Positions 1-8,991 of a stretch of DNA of 64,000 nt are shown in pieces. The DNA lies in assembly GCA_051252455.1 (NCBI GenBank), contig JBPOFM010000002.1, positions 310,001 through 374,000 of the forward strand, given 5' to 3'. The DNA is from JBPOFM01 sp051252455. Its GTDB lineage: Bacteria; Bacteroidota; Bacteroidia; Flavobacteriales; Flavobacteriaceae. Each line of letters starts with the position of its first letter. Position 1 is the first letter of the stretch. The notes under the pieces are model-generated. The model was given only the letters and a program-made list of their open reading frames with translations. It did no database searches and was not told where the DNA came from. The position numbers were made by a program, and so were the translations under genes.

Positions 1-690
1 AGAATGCACATAATGGCTTACAGCTTCTTAAGAGCAAATGATATCACTTATGCATCTGAAGGAATTTTGTTAGAATGTCAAAAGCATTTTAAAGTAAACA
101 ATCAAACTGAACAATTGCTTATAATCAATGCATTCGCTGCGGATGATTTTATAGAACCAAAAAATCGAGAATCAGAAATGATTCAATGTGTGTGGTTTTC
201 GCAACATATTGGACCGAATAGAGGCTTGGAGCAAGTTTTTGAAGCAGCAAAACATTTGAGCAATTTTCAATTTCACTTGATCGGTAATCGCAATGAAGGT
301 TTTCTAAACACAGTTGAAATCACTGAAAATATTATTATACATGAAATTATGGAGCAATCAAGTTTGCACGCATTTTTAGCAAATATGGATATCGGACTTG
401 CTTTAGAGCCTGGCAAAGACCTTAATAATACCGTTGCACTTTCCAATAAAATGATTGCCTATGCGCAGGCTGGCTGTTATATTTTTGCCACCAATACTTT
501 TGGACAGTCACAATTTTTAAACTCGTTAGATTATGACGCTGGTATCATAATAAAAAACGCGTTGAAAGAACAACTTCAAAGTTTGGAGATAAATCAGTTG
601 CAAAAAGATTTCAAAACCAATCGATGGCAGAAAGCCAAATCCTTTTCTTGGGAAAAGGAACAGCTCAAATTAAAACAATTACTGTCATGA
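1..690 (+). CDS. Glycosyltransferase, C-terminal part (cut by window edge)
   Basis: The frame is open from the first base, so the true start lies upstream of the window; about 229 residues are visible. The second half carries a nucleotide-sugar-binding-like stretch (LALEPGKDLNN, then SNKMIAYAQAG) like that of GT-B fold glycosyltransferases, where an acidic residue and a conserved Lys/Gly-rich turn contact the donor. No signal peptide or membrane segment is visible in this part. The stop codon overlaps the next gene's start as ATGA, so the two genes are translationally coupled within the polysaccharide locus. The donor and acceptor sugars cannot be read from the sequence. The GT-B assignment is from family resemblance only. 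Confidence 0.7.
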   Translation, partial: RMHIMAYSFLRANDITYASEGILLECQKHFKVNNQTEQLLIINAFAADDFIEPKNRESEMIQCVWFSQHIGPNRGLEQVFEAAKHLSNFQFHLIGNRNEGFLNTVEITENIIIHEIMEQSSLHAFLANMDIGLALEPGKDLNNTVALSNKMIAYAQAGCYIFATNTFGQSQFLNSLDYDAGIIIKNALKEQLQSLEINQLQKDFKTNRWQKAKSFSWEKEQLKLKQLLS

Positions 691-1931
691 GAACAGTTTT
701 AATCATCTATCCACATTGGGTACCTGCAAATCTTGCTGGTGTGCAGCGTCCACGGCTTATAGGTAATTATTTGACGCAATTCGGTTGGAAACCATTGTTG
801 CTGACTGTAGAATCCCAATATTATGAAGAACCTTTGGATCCTTTGTTGGATAAGACAGTGTCTGATGATATTGAAGTCATATATACCCAAGCTTACAATG
901 TCACAAAGCCACGGCTTATTGGCGATATTGGGCTGCGCGCGTTTCCGTTCTTGAAAAAAAAAGCCTTACAGATTTGCAACGAGCGAAAAATTGATTTTAT
1001 TTGGATTCCAATTCCATCCTTTTACATGGCAATTTTAGGCAGGCAGATACATGATAAAACAGGAATTCCTTATGGTATCGATTATATAGATCCTTGGGTA
1101 AGGGACATTACCAACCAAAATGATATGAGAGCTCGCTTGAGCCAAATAGTGGCGCGCACTTTAGAACCCTATGCCGTTAAAAAAGCGGCACTGATCACTG
1201 GTGTTTCAACACCTTACTATCAACCTGTCATCGATCGAAATTTTAAGACACCACCCGAGCATGCTGGTATGCCTTATGGTTTTGATCCAAACGATCATAC
1301 CATTGAGCTGAAAGACATAAAATTACCTTGGGATGATCGTCCCAATTGTAAACCATGGATCTATGCTGGTGCATTTTTGCCCAATTCTCACCTCTTTTTG
1401 CAATCATTTTTTGAGACGATTATGGCACTTAAAAAGGAAGGAAAATGGGATGAGAACATTCATTTATACTTTGTAGGCACAGGATTGTATCCTGCAAAAC
1501 GCATTTCGGCATACGCAGAAGATTACGGTTTAAGTTCGATTGTAACCGAACATCGGGAGCGCTTTCCATTTCTACATATTCTTAATTTTTTGTCGAAAGC
1601 AGATAGGGTTATGCTCTTTGGCAGTACTGAAATGCATTACACGGCGTCCAAAACATTTCAGTGTCTGTTGAGCAAAAGACCATTGTTTTCTATGTTGCAT
1701 GCTGAAAGTTCAGCTGTTGAGGTTATTAAAAACGCTAATGCTGATCGGTTTTTGTTCCCATATCACGAGGGATTTACAATGGAAACCATTGTCCAAAAAT
1801 TGAAACCTATTCTCCAAGATTTACAAAGGGTTCAAGATTGGCAACCTAATTTAGATTCATTACAAGGTTATACTTCAGCGCAATCTGCTAAAGTGTTGGC
1901 GGAGGCAATGAATAGAGTTTTGAACCAATGA
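687..1931 (+). CDS. Glycosyltransferase, GT4-like
   Basis: 414 residues. The start at 687 is preferred because its ATG overlaps the previous stop (ATGA) and the protein then opens directly with a GT-B N-terminal strand (MRTVLIIYPHWVP). An upstream in-frame ATG at 624 would lie deep inside the preceding gene. The N-terminal Rossmann-like half includes an IDYIDPWVRD segment, and the C-terminal half has a typical TASKTFQCLLSKRP donor-side loop. The protein is clearly paralogous to the one at 3092-4375: both share the N-terminal PHW/F-P pattern, the LLDKTV/LLEKTV segment, the IGLRAF/LGIRSF segment and the DPW motif. It is probably a cytoplasmic enzyme adding one sugar to the lipid-linked repeat unit. 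Sugar specificity is unknown. Confidence 0.82.
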   Translation: MRTVLIIYPHWVPANLAGVQRPRLIGNYLTQFGWKPLLLTVESQYYEEPLDPLLDKTVSDDIEVIYTQAYNVTKPRLIGDIGLRAFPFLKKKALQICNERKIDFIWIPIPSFYMAILGRQIHDKTGIPYGIDYIDPWVRDITNQNDMRARLSQIVARTLEPYAVKKAALITGVSTPYYQPVIDRNFKTPPEHAGMPYGFDPNDHTIELKDIKLPWDDRPNCKPWIYAGAFLPNSHLFLQSFFETIMALKKEGKWDENIHLYFVGTGLYPAKRISAYAEDYGLSSIVTEHRERFPFLHILNFLSKADRVMLFGSTEMHYTASKTFQCLLSKRPLFSMLHAESSAVEVIKNANADRFLFPYHEGFTMETIVQKLKPILQDLQRVQDWQPNLDSLQGYTSAQSAKVLAEAMNRVLNQ

Positions 1932-2073
1932 CATAAGCTTGTCGAAAACGATTGCGAATGTTAAGCTGATTTTAACAAATTAATTTTAAATTTGAACATC
2001 ATATTTAATCCTACATATAAAATGCTTTATAGCATTTCTCATTTTGGTTTTAATATAAAGTATATATAACTAA

Positions 2074-3066
2074 TTGGAAAAGAAAAAATATTTATCATCC
2101 GTTACACTGATACGAGGAATTGCTGCATTGGCAGTGTGTCTATTTCATTTTACAAAGGGCTTTGTGTCCAATATTAGTTCTGTTGCAGAACTCTTCTTGC
2201 CTTATGCGTGGGTGGGTGTTGAGGTGTTTTTCGTAATCTCTGGTTTTGTGATCCCTTATGCCTTATTGGGATTGCCATTTAAAGGCAAGCATTATGGTGG
2301 TTATCTTTTAAAGCGTTTGGTCAGGATTGAACCAGCCTATTTAGCTTCCATTGTGTTAATTATTTTCCTGAATTATTTATCATCACTTTTCACCATTTAT
2401 CAAGGTGCCCCTTTTTCTGTGTCTGGCCATAACATTTTGTTGCATTTGGGTTATTTAGTGGAATTTTTTGACGGTGTTTGGCTAAATCCAGTTTATTGGA
2501 CGCTTGCAGTTGAATTTCAATATTATTTAGTCATCGGTTTTCTATTGATTCTATGGAATCGAAATAATAAATATTTGACAATAATTACCTTATTTGCATT
2601 CTTTGCCTTGAGTTTTATACCTCAAGATGCAATACGGTTTTTTAGACATACGGATATCTTTACGATCGGTATTGTTGGAGCCTTTTATAAAAAAGAATAT
2701 ATTAATAAAACTTATTTTTTCATACTTGTAGCGATTATTGGTGCGATTATCTATATACATCATTCTTATGTAATTACCATTTTATCCATTGGCGCTATTC
2801 TTGGAATGACTTTGTTGGAGAAGGTTCGTAGATTTAATTGGTTGATTTTCTTTGGCCATATTTCTTACTCCTTATATCTCCTGCATGTTCCGATTGGAGG
2901 ACGTGTCATCAATATTTCAAGACGATTTGCACTTGGCGTACCTGGCAAGGTTTTGGTGATTTTTATTGCGATGGTAACTTCGATTATTGCCGCGTATCTC
3001 TTTTACCGCATTATAGAAAAGCCATCGCATCGATTGTCGCGAAAACTAAAGCTCAAATTGGATTGA
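2074..3066 (+). CDS. Membrane O-acyltransferase (acyltransferase 3 / OafA type)
   Basis: 330 residues with about ten hydrophobic segments. The N-terminus has the family signature: SVTLIRGIAALAVCLFHF contains the arginine after the first helix and the catalytic-type histidine in the HF pair. A later HISYSLYLLHVP segment is also typical. Enzymes of this family sit in the inner membrane and move acyl groups, often acetyl, onto sugars of surface glycans. The start is a TTG (TTG GAA AAG), because no ATG is available before the conserved N-terminus. It lies between two paralogous glycosyltransferases, so the likely substrate is the polysaccharide repeat unit. It is also a candidate consumer of the acyl thioester that the E1/E2 genes downstream may make (inference). 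Confidence 0.88.
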   Translation: MEKKKYLSSVTLIRGIAALAVCLFHFTKGFVSNISSVAELFLPYAWVGVEVFFVISGFVIPYALLGLPFKGKHYGGYLLKRLVRIEPAYLASIVLIIFLNYLSSLFTIYQGAPFSVSGHNILLHLGYLVEFFDGVWLNPVYWTLAVEFQYYLVIGFLLILWNRNNKYLTIITLFAFFALSFIPQDAIRFFRHTDIFTIGIVGAFYKKEYINKTYFFILVAIIGAIIYIHHSYVITILSIGAILGMTLLEKVRRFNWLIFFGHISYSLYLLHVPIGGRVINISRRFALGVPGKVLVIFIAMVTSIIAAYLFYRIIEKPSHRLSRKLKLKLD

Positions 3067-3091
3067 TAACCACCGATTTATTACCGAATAG

Positions 3092-4375
3092 TTGAAGAAA
3101 GTTCTTATCATTTCTCCTCATTTTCCACCTATCAATGCGGCTGACATGCACCGCGTTCGTCAAAGCCTACCTTATTTTGAAATGTTCGGCTATAAAGCGA
3201 TTGTGTTGGCTGTGCTACCAGAATACGTCGAGATGCCTCGCGATCAACTGCTTGAAAAAACCGTTCCTACAGACATCATAATTCATAAAGTTAAAGCCTG
3301 TTCAACAAAATATACGCGTATTTTTAGCTTGGGTAATTTAGGGATAAGATCATTCTATCAACTTTATAAAAAAGGCAATGAACTCTTAAAGGCAGGAGAT
3401 TTTGATCTTATTTATTTTAGTACAACGGCCTTTTCTTGTATGCCTTTAGGTCGCTTATGGAAACGTAAATTCAATGTCCCTTATGTCATTGATATGCAAG
3501 ATCCTTGGCGTAACGATTATTATTTGACAGTCCCAAAATCAGAGCAACCGCCTAAATTTTGGTTTGCACATCGTCTGAACACTTTGTTAGAAGCCTATAC
3601 GATACCCAAAATGGATGGATTGATTTCAGTTTCTAAAGGATATGTGAAGATGTTAAACGACAGATATCCAACTACGACATCCACTCCGTCAAAAATTTTA
3701 ACATTTGGTGCTGCTGTAAGAGATTACGAATTACTTTCTAAAATAAATATAGCGCCATCAATCACGTTAAACGATTCAAAAACAAACATTGTTTATATAG
3801 GGAGAGGTGGTCATGATATGAAAGAAAGTATCTCTTTGGTATTCCGAACCTATGAAAATCTTTTGAATACAAGGAAAAATTTGAAACCCTGCCATTTTTG
3901 GTTTATAGGAACTAAATCCATTCCCGAAGGTGAAGGAAAAAAAACCATAGAAAAAATCGCAAAACACTATGGAGTAGCGTCAAATGTTACCGAAATTTCA
4001 GATCGTAAGCCCTACTTTGAGGTTTTATCGCTATTGCAAAAGTCCGATATTATTCTCATTCCAGGATCTAGTGATAAGAATTACACTGCGTCTAAATTAT
4101 ACCCCAATATTTTGGCAAAAAAACCATTGCTGTGTGTTGTGCATTCCAATAGCAGTATGGTAAATATTGTTAACGACTTAAATGCTGGCGAAGTAGTACT
4201 TTTTGATCAAGAAAATGCGGAAGAACAATGTGCAAAAGTTTTCAATGATCTTTTGGAACGCGTCCCTTTTATACCAGAGACAGACTGGTCTAAATTTGAA
4301 ACGTTCACAGCCAAATATATGACCAAGGAACAATGTGATTTTTTTGATCTCGTTCTTTCCAAAAAGCTAAAATGA
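3092..4375 (+). CDS. Glycosyltransferase, GT4-like, paralogue of the 687-1931 protein
   Basis: 427 residues starting at a TTG (TTG AAG AAA), which puts the GT-B first strand (KKVLIISPHFPP) at the very N-terminus. Features visible in order are an N-terminal nucleotide-binding-like half with an IDMQDPWRND segment, an SVSKGYVKML acceptor-side helix near the middle, and a C-terminal NYTASKLYPNILAKKP donor-binding loop. The stop overlaps the next start (ATGA at 4372-4375). The order of motifs matches the protein at 687-1931, which points to an old tandem duplication now separated by the acyltransferase gene. It is probably cytosolic and adds a sugar to the growing repeat unit; the substrate is unknown. 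Confidence 0.82.
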   Translation: MKKVLIISPHFPPINAADMHRVRQSLPYFEMFGYKAIVLAVLPEYVEMPRDQLLEKTVPTDIIIHKVKACSTKYTRIFSLGNLGIRSFYQLYKKGNELLKAGDFDLIYFSTTAFSCMPLGRLWKRKFNVPYVIDMQDPWRNDYYLTVPKSEQPPKFWFAHRLNTLLEAYTIPKMDGLISVSKGYVKMLNDRYPTTTSTPSKILTFGAAVRDYELLSKINIAPSITLNDSKTNIVYIGRGGHDMKESISLVFRTYENLLNTRKNLKPCHFWFIGTKSIPEGEGKKTIEKIAKHYGVASNVTEISDRKPYFEVLSLLQKSDIILIPGSSDKNYTASKLYPNILAKKPLLCVVHSNSSMVNIVNDLNAGEVVLFDQENAEEQCAKVFNDLLERVPFIPETDWSKFETFTAKYMTKEQCDFFDLVLSKKLK

Positions 4376-5571
4376 AGAAACTCGCCATCATCACAACCCA
4401 TCCCATTCAGTACAATGCACCTTGGTTTCGACTGTTGGCAGAACGTGGGAATTGCGAAGTCAAAGTTTTTTACACTTGGTCTCAATCCAAAGAATCGGTA
4501 ACGGATCGTACATTTGGTAAAGAAATCAAATGGGATCTTCCATTGCTGGAAGGTTATCAGTTTGAATTTGTAGAGAACGTTTCCAAAAACCCTGGTTCGC
4601 ATCATTTTTTTGGCATTGATTGTCCATCATTGATTTCTGATATTACAAATTACCAACCTGATGCGATTCTGTTTTTCGGATGGAAATTTAAAAGCCATTT
4701 TAAGGCCATGCGCCATTTCAAGGGGAAAATACCGGTATGGTTTCGTGGTGATTCGACACTTTTGGATGAAGTAGCAGATATTAAATCCAAAGTTCGTCGG
4801 CTTATACTCAAAAAAGTCTACAATTATGTAGACAAAGCATTTTACGTTGGAAAAGCCAGTAAAGCGTATTTTTTAAAGCACAATCTGAAGGAAAATCAAC
4901 TCGTCTATGCACCACACGCTATTGACAACAATCGGTTTATGGATGACGAGTCGAAGCAGTATGGTACAATAGTGAGACAGTGGCGAAAAGAGTTAGGAAT
5001 CAGCGATGACGATATAGTCGTACTGTTTGCTGGTAAATTTGAATCAAAAAAACAACCTCTTTTTTTAATTAAAGCTTTCATTGAAGCTAATAACGATAGA
5101 AAAAATTCTTTAAAATTAATAATGGTTGGAAACGGTCCACAAGAATCGGATATTATTGATACAATAGAGAATGCTGAAAATATTCAATTGCTGCCGTTTC
5201 AAAATCAAACACAAATGCCTTTGGTTTATCGATTATGTGACGTGTTTTGTTTGCCTTCCAAAGGCCCTGGGGAAACTTGGGGACTCGCAGTCAATGAAGC
5301 AATGGCATGCGGCAAGCCAGTGATAGTGAGCAATAGAGTGGGTTGTGCCGAGGATCTTGTAAAATCTGGGAGTAATGGATATGTGTTTTCTTACGATTCC
5401 AACACTGAATTAGTATCTTGCATGACATCCTTAACTTTTGAAAGCCTTAAGAAAATGGGCGAACAAGCCGAGCGTGATATCCAAAATTTTAATTTTCTGT
5501 CCATAGTCCAGGCAATCGAACAAAAATTTTCAACAATTAGAACTTCAAATCACAATCCTAGCATTTCATAA
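4372..5571 (+). CDS. Glycosyltransferase family 4 (GT-B)
   Basis: 399 residues. The N-terminus reads KKLAIITTHPIQYNAPWF, a common start of bacterial GT4 enzymes. The C-terminal half has the strongest GT4 signature: a VLFAGKFESKKQP strand-turn and then GETWGLAVNEAMACGKPV, which is the EX7E-type motif that binds the nucleotide-sugar phosphate and ribose. There is no membrane segment. The gene starts inside the stop of the previous gene and is followed with no gap by the polymerase gene (stop TAA 5569-5571, ATG at 5572), so it belongs to one transcript. It is predicted to add one sugar of the repeat unit; the specificity cannot be read. Confidence 0.88.
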   Translation: MKKLAIITTHPIQYNAPWFRLLAERGNCEVKVFYTWSQSKESVTDRTFGKEIKWDLPLLEGYQFEFVENVSKNPGSHHFFGIDCPSLISDITNYQPDAILFFGWKFKSHFKAMRHFKGKIPVWFRGDSTLLDEVADIKSKVRRLILKKVYNYVDKAFYVGKASKAYFLKHNLKENQLVYAPHAIDNNRFMDDESKQYGTIVRQWRKELGISDDDIVVLFAGKFESKKQPLFLIKAFIEANNDRKNSLKLIMVGNGPQESDIIDTIENAENIQLLPFQNQTQMPLVYRLCDVFCLPSKGPGETWGLAVNEAMACGKPVIVSNRVGCAEDLVKSGSNGYVFSYDSNTELVSCMTSLTFESLKKMGEQAERDIQNFNFLSIVQAIEQKFSTIRTSNHNPSIS

Positions 5572-6849
5572 ATGGAGCTAATGACTTTTTTAGGAGTTGG
5601 TATTGTAATTTACATTGCATTTTCGTTTTTCAATGCGCTTGGAAAACGCTTGCCCATTCTTGAGTTAATGCTAGTAATAGCCGGATTACAATGGATTATT
5701 GGGCCTTTGATCGAGTACAATGCCAACTTCCATGATCCAAAATATTATATGTATGTTAACCAACAGACTTATATGGGATTTGTAGTACCTGCTTATGGAT
5801 TGTTTTCTATTAGTGTTATGGCGATCACTCGGAAATACAATGTGAGTATTTCTGATATAATCGATTTCAAAAAATATTCCAGTTACGGTGTTACCATTTT
5901 ATTTGTTGGTTTAGCCTTTGATATATTGGGTTTTGTGCTTCCTGGAGGACTGGGTTTTTTAGTTTTCCTAATGGCAAGTTTTAAGTATGTAGGTGCTATT
6001 ATTTTGTTTTTCTCCGATAAACGAGCGCACCGATACATTTTTTATGGGGCAATTCTATTATTGATGTACACAGCTCTTAGAAAAGCATTATTTCACGATT
6101 TTATATTATGGAGTACATTCTTTTATATGTTTTATGCTATTAAAAGTAAACCGTCACCGCGTCTGAAATTGTTTACAGTTATAGGTGGTTTTATTATGCT
6201 GACGACGATACAAGCTGTGAAAGCGGATTATCGGGAGTTATTGAAATCTGGTTCAGACGTAAATTTCGTTACCCTATTTTTTGGTTCTGTGAGTCAAAAA
6301 TATGAAAGTGGCTATCTTAATGAAGAAGAAGAAACCGCTAGCCTGAACGTACGTTTAAATCAAGGTTGGATTATTAGCGCAGTCATGGATCACGTTCCGA
6401 GAAATCTTGAATACGCAGATGGAGAGACTGTTCAAGAGGCTATTGTAGCAAGTATAGTGCCAAGGTTTTTGAACCCGAACAAAAAAGAGGCAGGTGGTCA
6501 GGACAATTTTGAGCGATACACTGGTTTACCACTATCCGAAGATGCTTCAATGGGCTTGAGTATCATAGGAGAATTTTACGCAAATTTTGGAGTTTGGTTA
6601 GGTGTTCTGGCAATTGGGATATGGGGATTTTTTTTGGCTTTCGTATGGAAAAAGCTTATATCAAATACTTATAAAGCACCACTATTAATTTTTTTCCTGC
6701 CATTGATTTTCTTGCAGGTTGTAAAAGCAGAGACCGAATTGGTGGTCGTACTGAACCATCTGATAAAATCCATTATTGCCATATCAATATTCTTTTGGTT
6801 GACCAAAAAATACCTTAAATGGCAAATATTCGCAGAATTTGACCGTTAA
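5572..6849 (+). CDS. Polysaccharide polymerase-like membrane protein (Wzy type)
   Basis: 425 residues with roughly ten hydrophobic segments and one long hydrophilic loop (about residues 230-325) that carries charged and Arg-rich stretches (ADYRELLK, SLNVRLNQGW). Such a large extracytoplasmic loop between membrane segments is the layout of Wzy/EpsG-like oligosaccharide repeat-unit polymerases. The primary sequence of this family is poorly conserved, so the call rests on topology and position. It sits among glycosyltransferases in a locus that also encodes Wza and Wzc homologues and has no other polymerase candidate. It would join lipid-linked repeat units on the periplasmic side of the inner membrane. 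An alternative is another multi-pass transporter-like protein. Confidence 0.68.
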   Translation: MELMTFLGVGIVIYIAFSFFNALGKRLPILELMLVIAGLQWIIGPLIEYNANFHDPKYYMYVNQQTYMGFVVPAYGLFSISVMAITRKYNVSISDIIDFKKYSSYGVTILFVGLAFDILGFVLPGGLGFLVFLMASFKYVGAIILFFSDKRAHRYIFYGAILLLMYTALRKALFHDFILWSTFFYMFYAIKSKPSPRLKLFTVIGGFIMLTTIQAVKADYRELLKSGSDVNFVTLFFGSVSQKYESGYLNEEEETASLNVRLNQGWIISAVMDHVPRNLEYADGETVQEAIVASIVPRFLNPNKKEAGGQDNFERYTGLPLSEDASMGLSIIGEFYANFGVWLGVLAIGIWGFFLAFVWKKLISNTYKAPLLIFFLPLIFLQVVKAETELVVVLNHLIKSIIAISIFFWLTKKYLKWQIFAEFDR

Positions 6850-7822
6850 TTTTATTTTTAGAAAGCGATTACCCCATAACAACAGTATTGAAGAGTTGTT
6901 TTTGGGCTTGATTTCTTTTATTTCTAAAGATACAAAAGTGGTCATTACCCAAATGCCTTATGCAGGAGCAAGTCCGTTGGTTTTGTTTAGAAATATCAAT
7001 TTCGCACGTATTAAAAAAAAACAAATCAACCACGTCACTGGCGATGTGCATTATCTGATATTGGCATTCAGACAAAATTCCATTTTGACCATCCATGATG
7101 TCAACTCAGCTCTTAATGGGAATCTTCTAAAAAAAATCTATATCAAGCTATTCTGGTTTTGGTTACCAGCGCTTTTTGTGAAACGAATTACGGTAATTTC
7201 CGAGTTTACAAAAAACGAACTTGAGAACATAATTCCATTTGCCAAACATAAGATCAGAATTATTCAGAATCCCGTAAGTTCAGAATTTGTGGAAACGCTT
7301 TATAGGTTTAGAAATGAAAAACCACAAATTCTCTTCATCGGAACGAAATCAAATAAAAATTTAGAGAAATCCTTTGAGGCAATCAAGGGTTTAGTTTGTA
7401 AGGCAATGATAATCGGAGTGCTCACGGAATCACAAAAAAGTTTACTTCAGGAATATCATATTGAATATGAGAATAAGTCCAACCTTACATTTCAAGAGAT
7501 AGTTGAATGTTACAAAAACTCCGATTTAGTATGTTTTGCTTCCACTTATGAAGGATTCGGGATGCCAATTATTGAAGCACAAGCAACTGGTCGTCCTGTA
7601 ATTACGTCTGATTTTGGTGCTATGAAAGAAATAGCCCAAAATTCCGCTTGTTTAGTCAATCCAAATGACGTGAACTCGATACGAGAAGCAGTTATAAAGA
7701 TTTGTAATAATGAAGCCTATAGAAATCAATTGATTATAGATGGTTTAGAAAACGTCAAACGCTTCCAACCAGACCATATCGCCAAACAATATATCGAACT
7801 TTACAAAGAAATTTCAGCCTAA
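6839..7822 (+). CDS. Glycosyltransferase family 4 (GT-B)
   Basis: 327 residues. The chosen start is a TTG at 6839 that overlaps the end of the previous gene by 11 bases; it places the conserved opening (VNFIFRKRLPHNNSIEELF) at the N-terminus, and no ATG is available nearby. The middle has QNPVSSEFVE and QILFIGTKSNKN (start of the donor-binding domain). The C-terminal signature is YEGFGMPIIEAQATGRPVI, the EX7E motif of GT4 enzymes. It is a soluble enzyme of the polysaccharide locus, with a two-base gap before the next glycosyltransferase. The sugar it transfers is unknown. Confidence 0.88.
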   Translation: MTVNFIFRKRLPHNNSIEELFLGLISFISKDTKVVITQMPYAGASPLVLFRNINFARIKKKQINHVTGDVHYLILAFRQNSILTIHDVNSALNGNLLKKIYIKLFWFWLPALFVKRITVISEFTKNELENIIPFAKHKIRIIQNPVSSEFVETLYRFRNEKPQILFIGTKSNKNLEKSFEAIKGLVCKAMIIGVLTESQKSLLQEYHIEYENKSNLTFQEIVECYKNSDLVCFASTYEGFGMPIIEAQATGRPVITSDFGAMKEIAQNSACLVNPNDVNSIREAVIKICNNEAYRNQLIIDGLENVKRFQPDHIAKQYIELYKEISA

Positions 7823-7824
7823 AG

Positions 7825-8964
7825 ATGCAAAGAAAAAAAATCCTCATCACCATCGATTGGTTTCTACCTGGCACAAAATCTGGTGGTCCTGTACGTTCGT
7901 ATGCGAATATGATTGCACATTTGGGATCTGACTATGATTTTTATATCATCACCAGAGATACTGATTATTGTTCGGAGGAAGTCTATACCAACATAAAGTC
8001 CAACACTTGGAATCAATTGGATGCGCATACGTCTGTATATTATTTTTCCAAAGACCAGTTGAATAAGGCAAATTTCACTAAACTGCTAAACGAAACACCA
8101 TTTGACATCGCATATATCAATGGTATTTACAGTTGGTGGTTTTCCATTTTACCTTTATGGTTGTTACGGAAACAAAAGAATGTCATTGTCGCTGCAAGAG
8201 GAATGCTCAATCCACAGGCCTTTTCAGTTAAGAAGACAAAAAAGAAAGTATTCATCACAATCGTAAAACTTCTGAATCTGTATAAAAATGTAAAGTTTCA
8301 TGCGACCAATGAAGATGAGGCCAATCATATCAAGACTATTTTAGGAAAACATTCTAAAGTTCACGTCGCTCCCAATCTTCCGAGAATTGCTGAAACTGTA
8401 GTAGTTCCCAAAAAAGAAAAATCAAATCCAACTACTTTTGTCAACATTGCAAGAATATCCATCGAAAAAGGAACTTTAACAATGATAAATGCGCTGCATA
8501 ATGTTAAGGAGCCTTTGGTTCTGGATTTGTTCGGACCTATTTATGACGGAGCGTATTGGGAACTTTGCCAAAGGAGTATGGAGCGTTTACCCAATCATGT
8601 TAAGGTAACTTACAAAGGAATTCTACCGAGTGAAGACGTTCCGACAGTACTTCAGGAATACGATTTCTTTGTGTTGCTTTCCGAAGGAGAAAATTTTGGT
8701 CATGCTATTTTAGAAGGCTTTATGGCTGGATGTCCAGTTATCATTTCTGATCAAACGCCTTGGAAAGATTTAAAAAACATGGGAATCGGATGGGATTTAG
8801 ATTTAACAGATAAAGGCAAAATCAGTAATGTTTTCATGGATGCAGCGAGAATGTCCAATGAAAATTATAAAAAGCTGTCCAGAGCGGCATTTGAGTTTGC
8901 AAAATCGGTCACAAAAAACCCAAAAGTTCTCGAACAAAACCATCAAATGTTCAAGTCTGATTAA
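7825..8964 (+). CDS. Glycosyltransferase family 4 (GT-B)
   Basis: 379 residues. The N-terminus KKILITIDWFLPGTKSGGPV is a typical GT4 acceptor-domain start with the Gly-Gly loop. The donor half has NIARISIEKGTL and then EGENFGHAILEGFMAGCPVI, which provides the EX7E glutamates. No membrane segment is seen. It is the last glycosyltransferase before the E1/E2 module and is separated from it by a 27-base gap that contains a possible -7 box (TAATTTTG at 8971-8978), so transcription may be partly re-initiated there. Substrate unknown. Confidence 0.88.
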   Translation: MQRKKILITIDWFLPGTKSGGPVRSYANMIAHLGSDYDFYIITRDTDYCSEEVYTNIKSNTWNQLDAHTSVYYFSKDQLNKANFTKLLNETPFDIAYINGIYSWWFSILPLWLLRKQKNVIVAARGMLNPQAFSVKKTKKKVFITIVKLLNLYKNVKFHATNEDEANHIKTILGKHSKVHVAPNLPRIAETVVVPKKEKSNPTTFVNIARISIEKGTLTMINALHNVKEPLVLDLFGPIYDGAYWELCQRSMERLPNHVKVTYKGILPSEDVPTVLQEYDFFVLLSEGENFGHAILEGFMAGCPVIISDQTPWKDLKNMGIGWDLDLTDKGKISNVFMDAARMSNENYKKLSRAAFEFAKSVTKNPKVLEQNHQMFKSD

Positions 8965-8991
8965 AATGTTTAATTTTGCTTTTTTAAAGAT

